This document shows, piece by piece, positions 61,403 to 64,000 of a DNA stretch of 64,000 bases. The notes under the pieces were generated by a model. It was given only the letters and a program-made list of their open reading frames with translations. It had not been told where the DNA came from and ran no database searches. The translations under genes and the position numbers were made by a program. Numbering within the stretch: the stretch's first letter is position 1; every line of letters begins with the position of its first letter. Origin of the DNA: Oscarella lobularis (taxonomy: Eukaryota > Porifera > Homoscleromorpha > Homosclerophorida > Oscarellidae); NCBI RefSeq assembly GCF_947507565.1, contig NC_089194.1:1240001-1304000 (forward strand), given 5' to 3'.

Positions 61403-64000
61403 TTACACAAGTATTGAAGAAGGATTGCACAGAGCTTTTGAACAGATAAAGTCGGTGGCATAGATTTCGGTTTCGTTTCGTATCCAGTCAACGTAGTTTG
61501 CCACCTTAGTGTAAGCACCGTAGGTGTTTTCCTGAGCGCAGCCAATGCCCCAACTGACGATGCCTGTGGCAACGTACGGCCTCCTAAGTTCGTTGTCCAT
61601 CTTTCGTTGAGATACAAACGGTCCCCCGCTGTCACCATTGCATGCATCTTTCTCTCCTTTTCCGTCTCCTGCACAAAACATGTTTTCGCTTACTTCCTCC
61701 GAATCCATCGCTTTGCAGACCGCGTAATCTGTCACTGGAAGTTCAACTTGATGTTGAGTAGCAGAGAAGTGGACCCTTTGTTTCGAAGTAACTTTTTCAG
61801 TTCCTCCCCATCCCACAACAGTTCCTTCCACATTGCTTTTATACAGACTTTCGTCTCCCAATTGAGGCAAGCACACTGGTCTTGCGTAAGGTCGGAACTT
61901 GATGCAGCAACACAGATGCAGCAGCGCAATGTCATGGTCTAACTCGGGACGTACCAAAGGGTCGTAATTGCCAGGAATTGAAATTTTGCAAACGTTGAAC
62001 GTTCTCTCAGTCTTTTCGTCTGTGCGGCGAAGTCTGTCTCCAACAACAACTAACAACTCGTGTGACTTCGCCTTATGAAGACGAATACAATGAGCCGCGG
62101 TCATAATTGTTCGATCATTGATAATGGATCCTCCGCATATGAATGAATCACCATTGCGGTACAAATAAATAGCGACAACCCACGGCCAATCTCCGTCTCT
62201 GGTCTGACAGCCTCCAACTGAACGTCCGCGATTCTGAATACAAGTAGACGCGTCAACAAGCCCGCATTCTGCATAATCTAGAAAATGACATTCATTCTTT
62301 CAGTACATACTTAGCTACAAGGCTTACCAACTGTTACGTCAAAAACTCTTTTGACAACATCACTTATATCCACAACTTCCATCACACGACTTTCTGACTT
62401 GACAATTTTTTTTAGAGATTCAATACCAGCGTCAGCACGAGCGTTGGCACCAGCTTCAGAATCCTTCGCCTTTAAATCTCTTATAGCAAATGCATACAAA
62501 CTAACGTTGCTCTCTCTTAGCTGCTCAGCATATCTTTCCGGACTACCTCCCCAGTTTGTATAACCGTCTGTAATAAGGAAAGCCGCTTTAGTGCACTCTC
62601 GCCTTTCGCTCCTCGTTTCAGTGGAAAATATCTTTTCGTTCAGCTTTTGAAGAACGTCCCTTGTCCCCGTCGCTCCCCAACATGATTTTTTCAAATTAAT
62701 AGAATTGATCGCTTGTATGACTTCACTTCCCTTCGAATAAGAGTCGAAGTTAAAGCGGACCTTGGCTTTGTCGTCATACGTCAGGAGTGCAAACCGAGCG
62801 TCTCCTTCAACGCCGGAGAAAACGTTCACGACGGTCTTCACAAACTCGATGCTTTTAGCAAAAAGCTTATCCTGCATGCTCTTCGAGCAGTCAACAGCAA
62901 AAGCGATGTCAACGCAACCACGTCCAACTATAATGGAGCGTCCCTTGCTGCACAGCGACGTCCTATCAGTCGTCTGAGAAGTTGGTGTTGCTACTGTGGA
63001 GGAAGAAGAACTTGGTCCATCGTCACTACTGCTTAGAGCATCCTTGCACGCAATAACTCTGTCCAGAAAGTTTTCTCGTAAACTAGCAGCTATTTCTGCA
63101 GGATCTTTGAACTTGCCTGCAACGTAGGTTCTAACTAAGTTTTCAATTATTTATATTCGGAATGCACTCACTTTTACATATCGCTTCGTTGCCGTCCCAG
63201 AACGGCTCGCCCGATTCTGATGCATGACAGGTGCGTGATACCGAACCAATAAGCTCGTACCCTGGACTACACGTGAAGGCTACCGGAGCGCCATCCTCAA
63301 AAGATTCGGCTTTTCGTATGCTGTTTTCAGGCAGTCCAGGATCAGGACAGACAGCCAAGTCCTCTGAAAGAAACATCGTGAATAAAATTTAAGGTGGAGA
63401 GAGATTTGACGGTTCGTACTGATGCATTCAAACAGCTCTCTTCTACTGACGGAAAGCGTAGACCACTGGCCATCTGAATCGCATACGCGGAATGGAATTC
63501 CACGAAGTCCATATCCGTCAGGGCAGCTATAGTTCACGATTGTTTTCCAAAGATATTTACCGTCCAAGAGCACAACGTCGGTGATGTTTTTTTCTCCGTT
63601 CGGCAGCGGTTCCACTGGCGGCTCGCCGCATGTGACAGCTAAAGAACAGTTCAACTTTCCTCAGCACAAAAATTAAAATCTTACGTTTGCAATTTGGCAC
63701 TTCGGGATCGTATTCCCAGTTTCCGTTGCAGGAGCAGGTTGCTTTGATTGTCTTTTTGCCCTGCAAACCGTTTTGGTAATATCCGGTATCACATTTTATC
63801 GTCAGTTTTTTCCCTATTGGATACTCGTCAAGACTGTCAGACACAATTCTTCCGTGACGAATAGAAAAGGGTTTCTCGCACGATTTCGCTTCTAAATATT
63901 AGGCAATTATAGCTAGACACTAGGTAGTTGCAATCTTACGTACTTTGACAAGAGACTTCTCCCTCAGGTGACCATGCTCCTTGCTTACACGTTTTATAAG
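61403..64000 (-). CDS. Factor-B-like CCP-VWA-trypsin protein (5' part outside window)
   Basis: Exons seen: >63944-64000, 63685-63891, 63420-63638, 63172-63363, 62328-63116 and 61403-62277, all phase 1, giving at least 779 residues. Three complete CCP domains and the end of a fourth are followed by a Cys/Ser/Thr-rich linker (SSSSSTVATPTSQTT). A VWA follows with MIDAS (DCSKS, TDGYTN), then a trypsin domain after GRSVGG with an intact triad: TAAHC, DHDIALLHL, NGDSGGPF. This is the complement factor B/C2 order, so the enzyme could be a C3-convertase-type protease. The N-terminus lies beyond 64000 and may hold more domains. Confidence 0.85.

Overview
This looks like nuclear DNA of an early-branching animal with a compact genome, most likely a sponge; a homoscleromorph such as Oscarella would fit, but that species guess is inference. 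Introns are mostly 49-80 bp. The recognisable genes are animal-type: AKT, GATAD1, DTD1, a DHRS7-like reductase, a Frizzled-like receptor, FAM171-like and factor-B-like complement proteins. Nearly all gene models below were built by following splice sites and reading frame by eye, and most close exactly (total length divisible by three, family motifs continuous across the joins).

Layout. 1-6540: a 41-bp satellite with a higher-order period near 1.52 kb, a Helitron-type 3' end at its left edge and a small inverted block at its right edge. 6844-17322: a terminal exon of an unknown gene, a DHRS7-like gene, three tandem copies of a transmembrane receptor with YEEI/YEEP tail motifs, and an SVOP/SV2-like transporter. 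Scars of the tandem duplication (stray DHRS7 last exons and a transporter fragment) lie between the receptors. 17433-20838: a secreted CCP-EGF-FAM171-like protein. 21221-21964: GATAD1. 22143-28548: two IFI44-like GTPase genes and two members of an unknown small family. One of the GTPases is the cytoplasmic part of an Ig/FN3 single-pass receptor. 29769-31769: a possible PH-fold protein. 33200-34901: an MFSD8-like transporter. 35803-41002: AKT, with a 114-bp tandem repeat in intron 10. 41250-47350: poorly resolved DNA with a 5'-truncated LINE, a hairpin array, a minisatellite and small uncertain genes. 47365-48130: DTD1. 48750-50882: a secreted L-amino-acid-oxidase-like enzyme. 51202-53421: a Frizzled-like receptor. 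53912-54875: two 20-cysteine secreted proteins. 55262-64000: three minus-strand complement-type genes (CUB/CCP/FTP; CUB/CCP/VWA/trypsin; CCP/VWA/trypsin).

Together the window reads as an innate-immunity-rich neighbourhood: complement-like proteases and a protease-free relative, IFI44-like GTPases, tandemly expanding receptors with SH2-type tail motifs, a secreted oxidase and cysteine-rich secreted proteins. Housekeeping genes (AKT, DTD1, GATAD1, transporters) sit among them. The best candidates for something undescribed are the Ig/FN3-TM-IFI44-like receptor with its small neighbours X1/X2, the YEEI receptor trio with stop-free introns after the membrane segment, and a factor-B-like gene whose protease has lost its catalytic histidine.
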